From positions 88,377 through 152,376 of the forward strand of contig NZ_BMMD01000006.1 in NCBI RefSeq assembly GCF_014645655.1: DNA of 64,000 bases, given 5' to 3'. The notes beneath the pieces were generated by a model that had not been told where the DNA came from, did not search any database, and saw nothing but the letters and a program-made list of their open reading frames with translations. Every line of letters starts with the position of its first letter. Position 1 is the first letter of the stretch. Below, piece after piece: positions 63,088 to 64,000 of this stretch. Both the position numbers and the translations under genes were made by a program. Origin of the DNA: Agromyces bauzanensis. GTDB taxonomy: Bacteria > Actinomycetota > Actinomycetes > Actinomycetales > Microbacteriaceae.

Positions 63088-64000
63088 TCAGGAATCCGAT
63101 CGCGCGTCGAGCCGGGCGAGCAAGAGCGCCTCGGCGAGCAGCGCGCGCTTGAACACGCCGAGGTGGAGCGATTCGTTCGGACTGTGGGCTCGCGAGTCGG
63201 GGTCCTCCACGCCGGTCACGAGGATCTGTGCGTCGGGGAACTCCTCGACGAACTCGGCGATGAACGGTATCGAGCCGCCAACGCCGACCTCGACCGGTTC
63301 CCTCCCCCACGCCTCCGCCATGGCCGCCCGCGTCTCGGCCACCGCCCAGCCACTCGTGTCGACGAGGAACGGCTGCCCGGTGTCGATGTCCTCGAAGGTG
63401 AGTCGTGCCCCGAACGGCGCACGGGCCTCGAGGTGGCTCCTGATCGCCGTGAACGCCTCGTCGGCGTCCTGGCCGGGGGCGATGCGCGCGCTCACGCGCA
63501 CGCGGACGCCGGGAAGCAGCGTGTTCGACGCGTTCGCGACATCCGGAGCGTCAATGCCCGTCACGGTGACGGCCGGCTGCGCCCAGATACGGGACAGGAG
63601 CGAACCGTTTCCGATCGGCACGACACCCTCGAGCAGCCCGACCTCGGCGCGCAGCTGCGCCTCGTCGTACTCCGGGGTCGGCAGGTCGATGCTCCGCAGC
63701 CCCTCCACGACGACCGAGCCGTCGTCGGCCCACATGGAATCGAGCAGTCGGATGGCCGCCAGCATGGCATCGGGTGCGGCGCCTCCGAACATGCCCGAGT
63801 GCGACGCGTGCGTCAGCGTGTCGATGCGGAGGTTGAAGGCGACCGCGCCGCGCAACGCGACCGTGATGGCGGGTGTGGTGACATCCCAGTTGCCCGAGTC
63901 GGCGACGATGATAGCGTCCGCGGCGAGGAGGTCGCGGTTCTCGTGCACGAAGTTCGCGAACGAGCGCGACGCCCACTCCTCCTCGCCCTCGATGAACACC
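63088..64000 (-). CDS. M20 family dipeptidase, C-terminal part (5' end outside window)
   Basis: 303 residues without an N-terminus; the gene continues past base 64000. It holds the second half of an M20 peptidase: FIEGEEEWASRSFANFVHEN (catalytic Glu-Glu), ADAIIVADSGNWDVTTPAI, THASHSGMFGGAAPDAMLAA (lid/dimerisation His), and EVGVGGSIPFIAEFVEEFPD with SRAHSPNESLHLGVFKRALL (last metal-site His). It resembles the CNDP-like dipeptidases. It is distinct from the M20 protein at 12 kb. Confidence 0.93.
   Translation of the reverse strand, partial: VFIEGEEEWASRSFANFVHENRDLLAADAIIVADSGNWDVTTPAITVALRGAVAFNLRIDTLTHASHSGMFGGAAPDAMLAAIRLLDSMWADDGSVVVEGLRSIDLPTPEYDEAQLRAEVGLLEGVVPIGNGSLLSRIWAQPAVTVTGIDAPDVANASNTLLPGVRVRVSARIAPGQDADEAFTAIRSHLEARAPFGARLTFEDIDTGQPFLVDTSGWAVAETRAAMAEAWGREPVEVGVGGSIPFIAEFVEEFPDAQILVTGVEDPDSRAHSPNESLHLGVFKRALLAEALLLARLDARSDS

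Overview
The window looks like chromosome from a high-GC actinobacterium of the family Microbacteriaceae, close to Agromyces. The evidence is the strong G/C third-position bias, many GTG and two TTG starts, and actinobacterial marker genes and gene orders: rbpA, pafB-pafC-tatA-tatC-helicase-lnt, the DUF3097 and PAC2 genes, trpD-ctaE-qcrCAB, ctaC-ctaD-ctaF and erpA. Most of it is core chromosome. No insertion sequence, prophage or CRISPR array was seen.

Layout. 0-5.8 kb: a small membrane protein, two decayed genes facing each other (an AdoMet methyltransferase and a trans-sulfuration PLP enzyme), an Lrp regulator, a VIT1/CCC1 transporter, a DUF3097 protein and small secreted or membrane proteins. 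5.9-11.7 kb: the SOS mutasome operon imuA'-imuB-dnaE2 behind a near-consensus LexA box. 11.8-18.1 kb: tRNA-Leu(GAG), an M20 peptidase, UppP, a PAC2 protein, a HAD phosphatase, TrmI and an FKBP lipoprotein. 18.1-25.4 kb: pafBC, tatAC, a Ski2-type helicase and lnt. 25.4-30.3 kb: rbpA, a glycerophosphodiesterase with SPFH and two NfeD proteins, an SDR and a DUF308 protein. 30.4-37.4 kb is a decayed zone: remnants of an NmrA-type oxidoreductase, a UvrA-like ATPase, an ECF sigma factor and two membrane proteins. They are interspersed with intact AraC, VOC, dGTPase and DUF1801 genes, and the zone contains a dif-like XerCD site. 37.6-47.5 kb: accessory genes, including an ArsR-AHSA1 fusion, the rifampicin-tolerance helicase HelR with a rifamycin-associated element, a second ArsR/AHSA1 module with a single-base frameshift, and WYL and SDR genes. 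47.6-52.6 kb: dhaM-dhaL-dhaK, divergent from glpF-glpK (glycerol and dihydroxyacetone use). 52.6-63 kb: trpD, then the cytochrome bc1-aa3 supercomplex genes split around two methyltransferase genes, and erpA. A truncated M20 dipeptidase runs off the right edge.

Three features cut across the window. (1) Internal deletions, rather than point mutations, have ruined most of the broken genes. (2) Many genes start 6-8 bases after a TANNNT hexamer, which suggests leaderless transcription. (3) The 12-mer CGGATGCCGCGG recurs far more often than composition predicts, including between genes. The most notable regulatory signals are the RAE-HelR pair, the SOS box of the mutasome operon and the dif-like site.
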